A stretch of DNA of 36,345 bases from an uncultured Porphyromonadaceae bacterium. GTDB taxonomy: Bacteria; Bacteroidota; Bacteroidia; Bacteroidales; Muribaculaceae. The translations under genes were made by a program, and so were the position numbers. Below the pieces are notes generated by a model, which was given only the letters and a program-made list of their open reading frames with translations, made no database searches and was not told the origin of the DNA. Of the stretch, positions 23,796 to 32,373 are shown one piece after another; position 1 is the first letter of the stretch; the number at the start of each line of letters is the position of its first letter. The stretch lies in assembly GCA_947427285.1 (NCBI GenBank), contig CANEHE010000021.1:1-36345 (forward strand), written 5' to 3'.

Positions 23796-25080
23796 GATTC
23801 AGCGAGCGGTATTTTCTCATTACTCTTTCTTTCAACAGTTTCTCCTTTTTGGTAAGTGCGAACCCCATGTATTTGCAGGCATGGTCATTTTTCAGTATGC
23901 ATATACACATCCGTTTATAGGTCGGTATCTCTTTGAATTCGGGTATGTCTATATCATCAAGATATTCCATCCTGACAGGTCGTTTGTCAGTATGATATGC
24001 CGACATGCAGCCTACAGAGAACGAAATATTCCTGTCTCGGAGCTTGTTGATTGTTTCTTCGGAGAGGCATCCTCCGCGTTCTCTCCAAAAACGTATGCTT
24101 ACGCGGAGTTTGTCACGGTAATTCCGGGCAGTTTCCTCAGGGAGAGTGCCAAGAAGAAATTCCATGTATTGTTTCCATGAAAATGTTTGAGGGCATTTGA
24201 TTGATCTCCATCCCATTGCAAAAGAGTTCCCGTAAAGGCCGGCAAAGTTCACCCCGTTGACACGGCTTACCATCTTGCCCCATGTATCGGGGTCGACTGC
24301 CTTATATATCGAGAGTGTTGACAGAGCCTGTGAAATGAACGGACTCGCCACACGCTGACGCCCCAAAGGGATTCCTGCCTGATAATAGAGGTCGTAAAGC
24401 CGGTTGTATTCCCATCTGAATTTACTGTTGGCGACCCAAATGTCGGAGGTTTTCCAATCATAGATGGGATATGCGTTGAATACGTTGCCGCCCATCATGC
24501 TAATCCACTTGGCGGATCCGAAATGACGGCAGTTTCTGCTACTATGTATGGTACGCCATCTGTTATAGCTCTCCTGTGTACGTATACCTATAAGACAGCA
24601 TACCCGACGAACCTGTTTCCTTTGCCGGAGCCATTGCGCAAAAAAATGATGGAAATCATAGTCCCACAATCCCTCATTGAAAAAATCGAAATCACTGGCC
24701 GTATGGCAATTCTCAGGCATATCCCTTACCCATAGTTCTTTTTTTGACTCTTCCCACGGACGCCAATATGACTGATACATTGATGTGCATGTCGTTACCT
24801 TAAACGGCACGCAGCAATGGTACACTTCAATGATGTCTCTGTCCTCCGCCAATCTATTGGCTACATATTCGGTAGTCTGGGAATATTGGGCCTCGTAATC
24901 CAGATGCAATACACCGAGTTTTCTGCCCGGAAAATTCTTGCGCAGATACTCCACGCACAAATTCAGCAGCACACCACTGTCTTTCCCTCCGGAGAAGGAA
25001 ACATAGACATAGTCAAAATTGTCAAAAACCAGTTTAAGACGTTTCTGTGCCGCTTCATATACATTCATTCTATGTGTCAT
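23782..25080 (-). CDS. IbrA-like DUF3440 PAPS-reductase/ATP-pyrophosphatase protein
   Basis: A 432-residue cytoplasmic protein. The PP-loop SFSGGKDSGVLL (28-39) identifies the PAPS reductase / N-type ATP pyrophosphatase superfamily. Downstream, CCLIGIRTQESYNRWR and YPIYDWKTSDIWVAN, with the extended C-terminal region ending in PTYKRMCICILKNDHACKYMGF, match the DUF3440/IbrA architecture, not sulfate-assimilating CysH. No cysH, cysD or cysN partner is near. I start at the ATG at 25080 (MTHRMNVYEAA), preceded by AAGGAG, overlapping the GNAT-like gene by 11 nt. MNVYEAA at 25068 is an alternative. The likely chemistry is ATP-dependent adenylation of an unknown substrate. Confidence 0.82.
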   Translation of the reverse strand: MTHRMNVYEAAQKRLKLVFDNFDYVYVSFSGGKDSGVLLNLCVEYLRKNFPGRKLGVLHLDYEAQYSQTTEYVANRLAEDRDIIEVYHCCVPFKVTTCTSMYQSYWRPWEESKKELWVRDMPENCHTASDFDFFNEGLWDYDFHHFFAQWLRQRKQVRRVCCLIGIRTQESYNRWRTIHSSRNCRHFGSAKWISMMGGNVFNAYPIYDWKTSDIWVANSKFRWEYNRLYDLYYQAGIPLGRQRVASPFISQALSTLSIYKAVDPDTWGKMVSRVNGVNFAGLYGNSFAMGWRSIKCPQTFSWKQYMEFLLGTLPEETARNYRDKLRVSIRFWRERGGCLSEETINKLRDRNISFSVGCMSAYHTDKRPVRMEYLDDIDIPEFKEIPTYKRMCICILKNDHACKYMGFALTKKEKLLKERVMRKYRSLNHDKI

Positions 25081-25483
25081 CGACTCCGTTCTCCTTTCTC
25101 GCGATATGCTGCATCTTGTTGTACTGTGCGAATATTGTACATGTGATAAATTCGTGTTGGCGGAACACATCCGTGTGTCTTTTATGGCAGAGAGCTGTTA
25201 CAGGTTTGTCTGAAGCGGCAAGGATATTGGTTATAAGGGCATCCAATACCTCACGCTTGTCATCTTTGATATAATAGTTGTCAATATATAGACCGCCGGA
25301 AGTGTTCTTTACCGGCATGAACCCTATGACCTCACCATCACACATGCATATATGCCATATATACTGTGGTGTTGTCTTGAACGGATAATTGTTGTTTTGG
25401 CGGATTATATCAGGATCCATGACGAGCCGCGCCACAAGCTCATACAAACGGTCTTCTGTTCCATGCAGGCTAATTATTTCCAT
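25070..25483 (-). CDS. GNAT-like N-acetyltransferase, first gene of the ibr-like operon
   Basis: A 137-residue cytoplasmic protein whose pattern fits a GNAT fold. ICMCDGEVIGFMPVKNTSGGLYIDNYYIKDDKREVLDALITNIL resembles the central strands beta3-beta4 and helix alpha3, but the canonical R/Q-x-x-G-x-G/A acetyl-CoA loop is not obvious. PVTALCHKRHTDVFRQHEFI fits the late strand and helix. It overlaps the DUF3440 gene, and the three genes form one translationally linked unit. It may modify the product or partner of the IbrAB-like pair; that is inference. The fold assignment is moderate, and it could equally be an uncharacterised partner protein. Confidence 0.6.
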   Translation of the reverse strand: MEIISLHGTEDRLYELVARLVMDPDIIRQNNNYPFKTTPQYIWHICMCDGEVIGFMPVKNTSGGLYIDNYYIKDDKREVLDALITNILAASDKPVTALCHKRHTDVFRQHEFITCTIFAQYNKMQHIARKENGVDDT

Positions 25484-25779
25484 AATAGTTCATATCAATT
25501 TGTACAATAATATATCTCAAACGCTGAAATATCGGTATTGAACCCTCATTTTTACTTGTGCTCCTTATAGCCGGCAATTTCATCATAACTGAATATGTTT
25601 GGAATTGTTCAAGTTCTGTTGGGCCTGTGCGTAATTGCAAAGTTAATAAAAATACTGTTGAAAGCAAAATTATGGTACATAATAAAAATATTCTTCGTAT
25701 ATTTGTGGACCAAACCATGACGAATAAATTTATTCTAAAAGGATTTGATGAATTAACTCGCTTATTAACATATATTTGC
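25484..25779. other. AT-rich gap between the ibr-like island and the Big2 gene
   Basis: This divergent intergenic region of 296 nt is clearly AT-richer than its flanks. TATATTTG at 25698-25705 is a match to the -7 box for the plus-strand gene, without a -33 partner. I found no supported gene or RNA here. Confidence 0.5.
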
Positions 25780-27039
25780 ATGAGAAAAATTATCCGAATC
25801 GCGGTATTGTCCGCTTTGACCGCCGTATCAATGACAGTTTTCGCGCAGACTGTTCCGGTGGAATCCGTGACTTTTACTGTGACGTCAAATAAGCTCGCGG
25901 TGGGAGGTTCCCGTACCTACAAGGCTGAGGTTCTGCCTGCCACCGCGACAGAAAAGACTATTACATGGGACTCGTCCGATCCCAGGGTAGCCACTATTGA
26001 TGCCAACGGTAAAGTGAGGGGTATGGCTCCGGGTACCACAACCCTTACGGCGGCGTGTGGCGGAAAGTCGGCATCTCTTGACCTTACGGTGTCGCTGAAA
26101 GATACCAAGGTGGGATATTATCTATTTAATGACGGCACCTGGGAGCAGGGCGCGATCGTGCCCGGAAAGACATGTGTAGGTTATATCTATTATGTAAATG
26201 CCGACAACCGCAGCGGTAAGGCTGTAAGTCTTTATGAACAGGAACAACTGATGTGGTCGAAAGCACTGGCACCTGTTCCGGAGGGAACGGATGTTCTGGA
26301 TGGAATGCTCAACCGCTCCAAGATAACGGTTCTGGCCGATTGGGAGGAAAATTTCCCGGCTGAAGAATGGTGTGTGGCGAAGTCTGATGACCGGTTTGAA
26401 TGGTATCTTCCGGCTGTCGACGAACTGCGTCAGCTTTTTGCCGCCTCTTGCGGACTGAAATGGGTGGAGTCCGGTGCTGATGAGGCCAATAAAGAGATCA
26501 ACAACTGGACTGGAAATTCAGTCACAATGGTTCAGAAAGATGGAGAGCCGGATATAGATCCTTATCCCACGGAGCGTGCCGCTTTCAATGCCAATCTCGC
26601 CAAGGCAGGCGGTACAGCCCTTTCCGCCGACAAATACTGGTCGTCGACACTGATGAGCGATGAGATGGCCACATTCCTCTCTTTTGAGGGCGGATATTCC
26701 AACGGACAGCCCAAACAGTATTTCCACGTATGCCGAACTCGTGCCATAACCCGTTTCACAGAGCCTTCGCCTCTCACTACCGGAGTGGAAAGCATAACAT
26801 CGGCAGGTGCATCTGTCGTGGATTTCCGTCTGGGAACCACTTCTGCTGAAGTGATCGCCCCCTCCGTGGTAAAAAATGTCGAAGTATGGTCGATGTCTGG
26901 TGCACGCCTTTCCGCAGACGTGGAATATGAGGGGTCTTCGGCGCGTATCGATTTCTCGGATTTGCAGCCCGGCACGGTGGGTATAATCACCGTGATAACA
27001 GACGAAGGCCGGAACTCGACCCGCTTTGTGCGCCGTTAA
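25780..27039 (+). CDS. secreted Big2 (Ig-like) protein with DUF1566-like domain and C-terminal tail
   Basis: A 419-residue exported protein. The signal peptide is MRKIIRIAVLSALTAVSMTVFA, then a bacterial Ig-like group 2 domain at about 27-105 (VESVTFTVTSNKLAVGGS, WDSSDPRVATIDANGKVRGMAPGTTTLTA). A domain at about 110-325 follows, with GYYLFNDGTW, WYLPAVDELRQL and KYWSSTLMSD, reminiscent of DUF1566/Lcl-type lectin-like folds. The tail (about 335-419) reads VEVWSMSGARL..IDFSDLQPGTVGIITVITDEGRNSTRFVRR, the pattern of type IX secretion C-terminal signals. The start at 25780 is chosen for the signal peptide over an in-frame ATG 74 codons upstream. Its TAA stop lies within an AAGAGGCTGTTTAA repeat. 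Adhesion is a plausible role. Confidence 0.75.
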   Translation: MRKIIRIAVLSALTAVSMTVFAQTVPVESVTFTVTSNKLAVGGSRTYKAEVLPATATEKTITWDSSDPRVATIDANGKVRGMAPGTTTLTAACGGKSASLDLTVSLKDTKVGYYLFNDGTWEQGAIVPGKTCVGYIYYVNADNRSGKAVSLYEQEQLMWSKALAPVPEGTDVLDGMLNRSKITVLADWEENFPAEEWCVAKSDDRFEWYLPAVDELRQLFAASCGLKWVESGADEANKEINNWTGNSVTMVQKDGEPDIDPYPTERAAFNANLAKAGGTALSADKYWSSTLMSDEMATFLSFEGGYSNGQPKQYFHVCRTRAITRFTEPSPLTTGVESITSAGASVVDFRLGTTSAEVIAPSVVKNVEVWSMSGARLSADVEYEGSSARIDFSDLQPGTVGIITVITDEGRNSTRFVRR

Positions 27040-27052
27040 ACAGCCTCTTGAT
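27036..27052. repeat. AAGAGGCTGTTTAA repeat overlapping a stop codon
   Basis: TTAAACAGCCTCTTGA at the end of the Big2 gene is the reverse complement of the repeat seen at 2274 and 17609, and it supplies the TAA stop. No second palindrome arm is visible here. Confidence 0.6.
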
Positions 27053-27055
27053 TTT

Positions 27056-27105
27056 TTGTCCGGACAGTGACGTGTCAAAACATACGCCGCTGTCCGGATT
27101 TTTAT
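27056..27105 (+). terminator. intrinsic terminator after the Big2 gene
   Basis: TCCGGACAG (27058-27066) pairs with CTGTCCGGA across a loop of about 20 nt, followed by TTTTTATT. It also sits at the 3' end of the convergent small membrane-protein gene. Confidence 0.8.
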
Positions 27106-27350
27106 TATGTTTTGCTGTGTTTGCGTGGCTTGGCTGACGACCTGACAAGGAAATCGCGAAATACACTGTGGCGTCCTATCACATCGATGCTGTCTGATAT
27201 ATCCTTGCGCATCTCGGCTGTCGCATGATTGTCGGTGTCCTCCATCCGATGAGTAGCGATTCCTATGCCGAGTAAGATCACCACCATCGCGACGAGGATG
27301 ACAATCACAAGCAGAATTTTCACTATCCAGAAAACAAATGCAGCCGTCAT
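27105..27350 (-). CDS. small single-pass membrane protein
   Basis: An 81-residue hypothetical protein beginning MTAAFVFWIVKILL. One strongly hydrophobic helix spans about residues 3-28, followed by a polar, charged tail (HRMEDTDNHATAEMRKDISDSIDVIG) and a basic end (KPRKHSKT). A longer in-frame start at 27497 adds a low-complexity segment and is less likely. It is convergent with the Big2 gene and divergent from the first M6 protease. I do not recognise the family; the layout suggests a small inner-membrane protein with a soluble tail. Confidence 0.55.
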   Translation of the reverse strand: MTAAFVFWIVKILLVIVILVAMVVILLGIGIATHRMEDTDNHATAEMRKDISDSIDVIGRHSVFRDFLVRSSAKPRKHSKT

Positions 27351-27549
27351 ATATTTCCTATAACATTTAAGTCCCTTGAAAAGAAAGATAAATAAAGTGA
27401 AAAATGTAAAACCGGACGATAAAGAGTGTTTAAAATCATAGACATTTGTTATGAATTTTCTTCTTGTTGTTTTACAAATTTTAAGATATATACACAAACA
27501 AAGGTATATTAAGAATAGTCTATATTTTAATATAATTTAACATAAATTT
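27351..27549. other. AT-rich divergent intergenic region
   Basis: The gap of about 310 nt between the small membrane gene and the first M6 gene is very AT-rich. CAAAGGTA (27499-27506) reads TACCTTTG on the minus strand, a -7 match for the small gene without a -33 box. Nothing else is supported. Confidence 0.45.
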
Positions 27550-27582
27550 TTTGGGGAATACGAATATTTTATATGATATTTG
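27550..27582 (+). promoter_or_regulatory. probable promoter of the first M6 protease gene
   Basis: TTTG (27550-27553), a 21-base spacer and GATATTTG (27575-27582), one mismatch from TAnnTTTG. The leader would be about 70 nt. Confidence 0.5.
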
Positions 27583-27659
27583 CGAATGACTTAGCATTAC
27601 ACCTTGATAATACTGTCTGATTCGTTGGATTAAAAACCTGACGCTCACCCATTTCACTT

Positions 27660-29144
27660 ATGGAATCCAAAATAATAAGACAATTAGGTATTGGTATGGT
27701 CGCTTTCACTATGTTAAATACAAGTGAAAGTATATCTGCTACTCCCCCCGCATATCTGGGGCTGGAAATTCCCCAACGTGCAATAGTAAAACCATCCGAG
27801 CCGATCGTAGGCCAGAAGAAAGGACTTATAATTCTGGTAGATTTCGCCGATCGGAAATTCACTGTCGGGAATCCGACTGCATGGGCCGACAGTGTGGCCA
27901 ATGCCAGCGGATATTCCGTCGGCGATTATCGGGGCAGTGTGTCCGATTATTTTCGCGACCAGAGTCGTGGACTGCTTTCCCTCACATTCGATGTGGTCGG
28001 CCCTGTGTCGATGCCTAAAAACCTTTCCTATTACGGAGAGAAGACTCCTATACGTCCGGATGCACACGCCGGGGAGATGATCGCCGAGGCCTGTCGGATG
28101 GCTTCCGGATCTGTCGATTTCAAGGATTACGACTGGGATGGCAATGGCGAGGTCGAAATGGTTTTCGTCATATATGCCGGATATGGCGAACATGTAAGCC
28201 ACGACACCAGTCTGATATGGCCCAAACAGGGAACGCTTACACTCAGCGACTGGGGAAAGCCGCTGGAAATTGACGGAGTCACTATAGATACTTTTGCCTG
28301 TTCATGTGAACTCAACGGATCTTCCGGAAGCGAACCGACCGGCATAGGTGCCATCTGCCATGAGTTTTCCCATTGTTTCGGTCTGCCGGACCTGTATGAC
28401 AAATATGGTATAGGTTTCGGTATGGGTGACTGGAGTCTGATGGACACCGGAATGTATAACGCCAATGGATATGTGCCTGCCGGGTTTACGGCTTACGAAC
28501 GCTGGTATTCCGGTTGGATGGAACTCATCGAGCTCAAAGAACCTGTCTCCATACGCGGAATGAAACCGCTGGCCGATGGCGGAGAGGCCTATATAGTGCG
28601 CAATGACGCTCATCCGGATGAATACTATATTCTGGAAAACCGTCAGCCAGTGGGATGGGACTCGGCTTTGCCCGGCAGAGGTCTTCTGATAACACACGTG
28701 GATTTCGATGCCTCGGAGTGGAGGTTTAACTCTGTGAACAGCGATGACCGTCATCCACGGTATTATGCTGTGGCGGCAGATGGACGTCGCGACGAGGAAA
28801 CCATGTCCGGAGATCCGTTCCCTTACGGATCAAATACCTCTTTTACAGATTTTACTTCCCCGAAGGCCAAATTGTATAATTCTGCTTCCGATGGCCGCAA
28901 CCTGTTGGGAAAACCGATATCCGGAATCAGACAGAATCCGGACGGTACTGTAGATTTCGATTTTATGTCTCCGGATGCCAGTGTGGACCAGATGTCTGAG
29001 GTAACGATGACTGTCGATGTGTATTCTCCTCAGGGTGTCCTTTACGGACGCGGCATATCCAGAGAGAAACTTTCCCTTTTCTCCGGTGTCGGTCTTGTGA
29101 TTCTGACAGCTCCTGATGGGCGTGCGGAGAAAATTATCCTCTGA
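27660..29144 (+). CDS. secreted M6-family metalloprotease without an obvious propeptide
   Basis: A 494-residue predicted exported zinc endopeptidase of the immune-inhibitor-A-like M6 family. The catalytic motif HEFSHCFGLPD (234-244) is intact, with ligands H234, H238 and probably D244, and E235 as base. A Met-turn-like DWSLMDTG follows at 257-264. The domain starts at about residue 50 with QKKGLIILVDF, directly after a weak signal-like N-terminus (hydrophobic core IGMVAFTML). It thus lacks the about 100-residue N-terminal region of its neighbour. DYDWDGNGEVE (157-167) looks like a calcium loop. The C-terminal about 50 residues (VDVYSPQGVLYGRG..VILTAPDGRAEKIIL) form a type IX-like tail. It is tandem with the second M6 gene, 64 nt upstream of it. 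Confidence 0.9.
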   Translation: MESKIIRQLGIGMVAFTMLNTSESISATPPAYLGLEIPQRAIVKPSEPIVGQKKGLIILVDFADRKFTVGNPTAWADSVANASGYSVGDYRGSVSDYFRDQSRGLLSLTFDVVGPVSMPKNLSYYGEKTPIRPDAHAGEMIAEACRMASGSVDFKDYDWDGNGEVEMVFVIYAGYGEHVSHDTSLIWPKQGTLTLSDWGKPLEIDGVTIDTFACSCELNGSSGSEPTGIGAICHEFSHCFGLPDLYDKYGIGFGMGDWSLMDTGMYNANGYVPAGFTAYERWYSGWMELIELKEPVSIRGMKPLADGGEAYIVRNDAHPDEYYILENRQPVGWDSALPGRGLLITHVDFDASEWRFNSVNSDDRHPRYYAVAADGRRDEETMSGDPFPYGSNTSFTDFTSPKAKLYNSASDGRNLLGKPISGIRQNPDGTVDFDFMSPDASVDQMSEVTMTVDVYSPQGVLYGRGISREKLSLFSGVGLVILTAPDGRAEKIIL

Positions 29145-29208
29145 TTAATCTGAAATATAATCTCACGTCATGTAGGAAAGTGATTGAAAATCATCTAATT
29201 TAATAAAT

Positions 29209-30987
29209 ATGAGAAAAATTTTACTACTTGTTTCTATTGTGATGCTGGCCGCACAGGGATATGCCGTGCCCGCCTATCCGTTCACAAAAACAGTAAGACA
29301 GAGTGATGGTTCGGAGCTCTTCATCCGCCATTCCGGCGATGAGAATATGGCTTATTTTGTTACTTCTGACGGACTCCCTGTAGTGACTGACGCATCCGGA
29401 GACTGGTGTTATGCGGAGGTTGTACGTGGCTCTCTCGTGTCTCGCGGAATGATCGCGCATGAAGTTTCTGAACGCTCTGAGGCGGAGATAGATTTCATAT
29501 CCACACTTTCCAGCTTCCCTGATACTGAAGTGATCGTGCGCAAGTCTCCTGCGAATCTTCCGGTACGGCAACCCCTCCCACGGCGTACTGATCTTACGGG
29601 GCAGAAACGAGGACTTATAATACTGGCTGAGTTTCCGGATGTCCGCTTCTCTGTTCCGGATCCTGCGGGCACTTTCCAGAAGGTGGCCAACGGGGAGAAC
29701 TACAAAGAGAACGGTTTCTTCGGGTCGGTTCGCGATTATTTCCGCGATCAGAGCCGTGGAAAATTTGACTTCACCTTCGATGTCAAAGGTCCTGTGACAC
29801 TTCCGATGCCGATGGAATATTATGGTAAGGATTCTGTAGGAATAATAGACTACCATGGTCCGGATCTGGCTGTGCATGCCTGCAAGGCCGTGGACCATGA
29901 AGTGAATTTCAAGAATTATGACTGGGATGGCGACAAGGAAGCTGACATGATTTTCATTATTTTCGCGGGCTATGGACAGAATTACGGCGCGCCTGCCAAC
30001 ACGATATGGCCGTTCAAGGGATATGCAAGCCATTCCGGGTATGAGCCCGACCGGGAATTTCTCTACCTCGACGATACATTCATAGATGTGTTCGCCTGCT
30101 CCTGTGAACTTTTCGGTACTTCGGGCACTACCCTCAACGGTATAGGCACACTCTGCCATGAATTTTCCCACTGTTTTGATCTCAAGGACCATTACGGTAC
30201 CGGAGGAACCGGTACACATCCGATGGGTTACTGGGATATAATGGACTATGGATCGTACAACGATCAGGCGCGGCGTCCGGTGGCCTATACCGCCTTTGAG
30301 AGGATGTTCTGTGGCTGGCTCGATCCGGTTGAACTTACGCGCTCCGCATCCGTCCGCGACATGAAGCCTCTTACTCAGGGAGGAGAGACATACGTGATAT
30401 ACAACGACGGCTTCCGCGACGAATGTTTCTTCATAGAAAACCGTCTACGTGAGGGATGGGATGAGTTTCTCCCTAACTCCGGCCTTCTGGTGACGCATCT
30501 TGACTATTTCGAAATCTCATGGCGCAACAATACGGTGAATACCATACAGCTCCATCCTCGTTATGCCGTGGTTCCGGCCGACGGCAAAAACGGTATGTCG
30601 GATGCCGATCAGGAGGGTGATACTTTCCCCTATCTTGACTATATCGGTGGCGTCTACAACAATTTCCTGACCGACGTGTCTTATCCCTCCACCACTCTGT
30701 TCAATCTCAACACCGACGGTTCGACACGACTCGGCAAACCATTGACAAACATGGATGTGAAAGGGAACGGTTTGGCTTCGTTCGACTTTCTTGGCGGTGG
30801 CGATCCCCCTGATGTCGGAGTTGAGACAGTGGCTTCCGATCTGACAGGGTCAGTAGACGCTTTCGGCATAGACGGAGTGAGACTCGGAAGTTACTCCTCC
30901 GTGGATGCTGCGACCGAGAAACTGCGAGGCCGTATGCTGATACTGCGCGACGCTTCCGGGAGAACATACAGGATGTTGGCCCGATAA
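29209..30987 (+). CDS. secreted M6-family metalloprotease with altered HExxHxxG motif
   Basis: A 592-residue paralogue of the preceding gene. It has a good signal peptide (MRKILLLVSIVMLAAQGYAV) and a propeptide-like region at about 22-125 (GSELFIRHSGDENMAYFVTSDGLPVV). The M6 catalytic domain runs from QKRGLIILAEFPD. The zinc motif reads HEFSHCFDLKD (317-327): the two histidines, the glutamate and the last aspartate are kept, but the conserved glycine is D324. The Met-turn-like YWDIMDYGS (341-349) is present. The tail (about 545-592, VDAFGIDGVRLG..LILRDASGRTYRMLAR) is type IX-like. Whether the glycine change abolishes or changes activity is unknown. The two M6 genes probably arose by duplication. 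Confidence 0.9.
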   Translation: MRKILLLVSIVMLAAQGYAVPAYPFTKTVRQSDGSELFIRHSGDENMAYFVTSDGLPVVTDASGDWCYAEVVRGSLVSRGMIAHEVSERSEAEIDFISTLSSFPDTEVIVRKSPANLPVRQPLPRRTDLTGQKRGLIILAEFPDVRFSVPDPAGTFQKVANGENYKENGFFGSVRDYFRDQSRGKFDFTFDVKGPVTLPMPMEYYGKDSVGIIDYHGPDLAVHACKAVDHEVNFKNYDWDGDKEADMIFIIFAGYGQNYGAPANTIWPFKGYASHSGYEPDREFLYLDDTFIDVFACSCELFGTSGTTLNGIGTLCHEFSHCFDLKDHYGTGGTGTHPMGYWDIMDYGSYNDQARRPVAYTAFERMFCGWLDPVELTRSASVRDMKPLTQGGETYVIYNDGFRDECFFIENRLREGWDEFLPNSGLLVTHLDYFEISWRNNTVNTIQLHPRYAVVPADGKNGMSDADQEGDTFPYLDYIGGVYNNFLTDVSYPSTTLFNLNTDGSTRLGKPLTNMDVKGNGLASFDFLGGGDPPDVGVETVASDLTGSVDAFGIDGVRLGSYSSVDAATEKLRGRMLILRDASGRTYRMLAR

Positions 30988-31050
30988 ACAGCTCACAGAA
31001 ACGCTAATTTAAATTTTCAAACAGTTTTCTTAACCTAATTAATAATCACA

Positions 31051-31617
31051 ATGAATTACACCAGATTCATTCCCGTAGCAGTCGGAGCACTTCTGGCATT
31101 GGCCCCTTTCGCTTCATGCTCTGACAACAATGACGGACCAACACCTCCTCCGCCTACGCCGCCGGAACCGGAGGTGATCGGGCACAGTCCGCTTGAACCT
31201 TTCGTTGATTTCGGAAAGGATGTTCCCTACATCAGATCGATGGAGAAGCGGGAACTTCACCGTGACACCACAAAAGTGCTCTACGGATGGCAGACTATCC
31301 GGACATTGATCTATCGTGGAGGAGAAGAGGATATCGCTTTCTATTATTACTATCATTTCAAGCAGGCTGAGCTGTACTCAAGCGAGATGCTCTGCCCGTA
31401 CAATCCCGAGACCACGGCCATTATAGACTCGATTTTCAATGCCCAGTACAAGTATTGGCGTTGGAGCGATGTCAATACCTGCGACATGTATCTCACTCCA
31501 GACTCCATGATGAGCATACGGAAGGAGATATGGACCGACGAAAGTATTGGAATGGACCTTTATAGGGTTGTATATGAGGCTATTTCACCAGAAGATGTCA
31601 AAAAATACTACGAATAA
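31051..31617 (+). CDS. lipoprotein of unknown function
   Basis: A 188-residue predicted lipoprotein. The signal peptide ends LAPFASC with the lipid-modified cysteine at residue 23. The cysteine is followed by SDNNDG, acidic residues of the kind that favour surface export in Bacteroidota, and then by a PTPPPPTPPEPE linker. The globular part is rich in tyrosine and tryptophan (FYYYYHFKQAELYSSEML, QYKYWRWSDV) and ends SPEDVKKYYE. No family is recognised. It is first in a close three-gene run with another lipoprotein and the BspA-like protein, and its SPE-[DE]-[VI]-K-x-[YF]-Y end resembles the next gene's SPEEIKYFY, so they may be distant paralogues. Confidence 0.75.
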   Translation: MNYTRFIPVAVGALLALAPFASCSDNNDGPTPPPPTPPEPEVIGHSPLEPFVDFGKDVPYIRSMEKRELHRDTTKVLYGWQTIRTLIYRGGEEDIAFYYYYHFKQAELYSSEMLCPYNPETTAIIDSIFNAQYKYWRWSDVNTCDMYLTPDSMMSIRKEIWTDESIGMDLYRVVYEAISPEDVKKYYE

Positions 31618-31631
31618 AAAAACAATACACA

Positions 31632-32363
31632 ATGAGAAGACTACTTTATGCGGTCATGGCAGCCGTACCTCTCGTAGGAATGTTCGCATGCAGCGACAAT
31701 GACGGTCCTGGTGGTATAGATCCGAAGGAACAGGAACGTCTCGACTCTATCCGCAGGGCGGACTCTATCGCCGCTGCCCTTAAGGCATACAACGATTCGA
31801 TGAACGGTGTTAAAGAAGTCTCGCTGCCCATTCTCAAATATGGGATGAGTTTCGACGATCTCGTTGCTCAGGAGACCCGTACGCTGCTCTATGACACTAC
31901 CTGGACCATCGAGGGAAGTCTCGGAGGCGATGATTGGAAGATGACCCGCAGAGAACTCGATTACGCGGAGACTCGCCCGAATGCGGTTTCCTTCCAGGTG
32001 ATGTATCTCTTTGGGGAGAACGAGCTTACCGACGGATATATGGCCGTATGGCGCGATCGTGGCAAACAGCTCTACGAATTCATGCGCTGGGGATTCTTCA
32101 GTATGGGTTCGGATGGAGGCAAGGACTATTTCATTTCGAAAGACTCCACTGATTTCATCTACATACGCGACATGTATACGATCAATCCCACTTACGACTA
32201 TTATTTCGTCAACTTCCGCGAGACAAGTCCGGAGGAGATCAAATATTTCTATGCAAGTCCGTCAAAACGTCTGCCGTTCAATCCTCGCGAGCTCAAAGCT
32301 GACCGCGAGATGTTGCAGCGCATGGCGTTTCGCACGGCAAAACTTAACAATAATCCTAAATAA
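31632..32363 (+). CDS. lipoprotein of unknown function
   Basis: A 243-residue predicted lipoprotein with signal peptide MRRLLYAVMAAVPLVGMFAC (lipid cysteine C20) followed by SDNDGPGG, a likely surface-export signal. A charged helical segment (PKEQERLDSIRRADSIAAALKAYNDSM) precedes a folded part with ETRTLLYDTTWTIEG and MYLFGENELTDGYMAVW. No known domain is recognised. It lies 14 nt after the previous lipoprotein and 10 nt before the LRR gene, so the three are very likely co-transcribed. A role at the cell surface with the LRR protein is inference. Confidence 0.75.
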   Translation: MRRLLYAVMAAVPLVGMFACSDNDGPGGIDPKEQERLDSIRRADSIAAALKAYNDSMNGVKEVSLPILKYGMSFDDLVAQETRTLLYDTTWTIEGSLGGDDWKMTRRELDYAETRPNAVSFQVMYLFGENELTDGYMAVWRDRGKQLYEFMRWGFFSMGSDGGKDYFISKDSTDFIYIRDMYTINPTYDYYFVNFRETSPEEIKYFYASPSKRLPFNPRELKADREMLQRMAFRTAKLNNNPK

Positions 32364-32373
32364 TCACTGACCG

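Noticed and set aside
23782..25080. Sulfate-assimilation PAPS reductase (CysH)
   Set aside because: The PP-loop is shared, but the length, C-terminal region and overlap with a ParB-fold gene fit DUF3440/IbrA, and no other cysteine-biosynthesis genes are near.
29224..30219. 331-codon minus-strand ORF inside the second M6 gene
   Set aside because: It is a shadow of the protease, which has catalytic motifs and a signal peptide on the plus strand. The antisense protein is compositionally odd.
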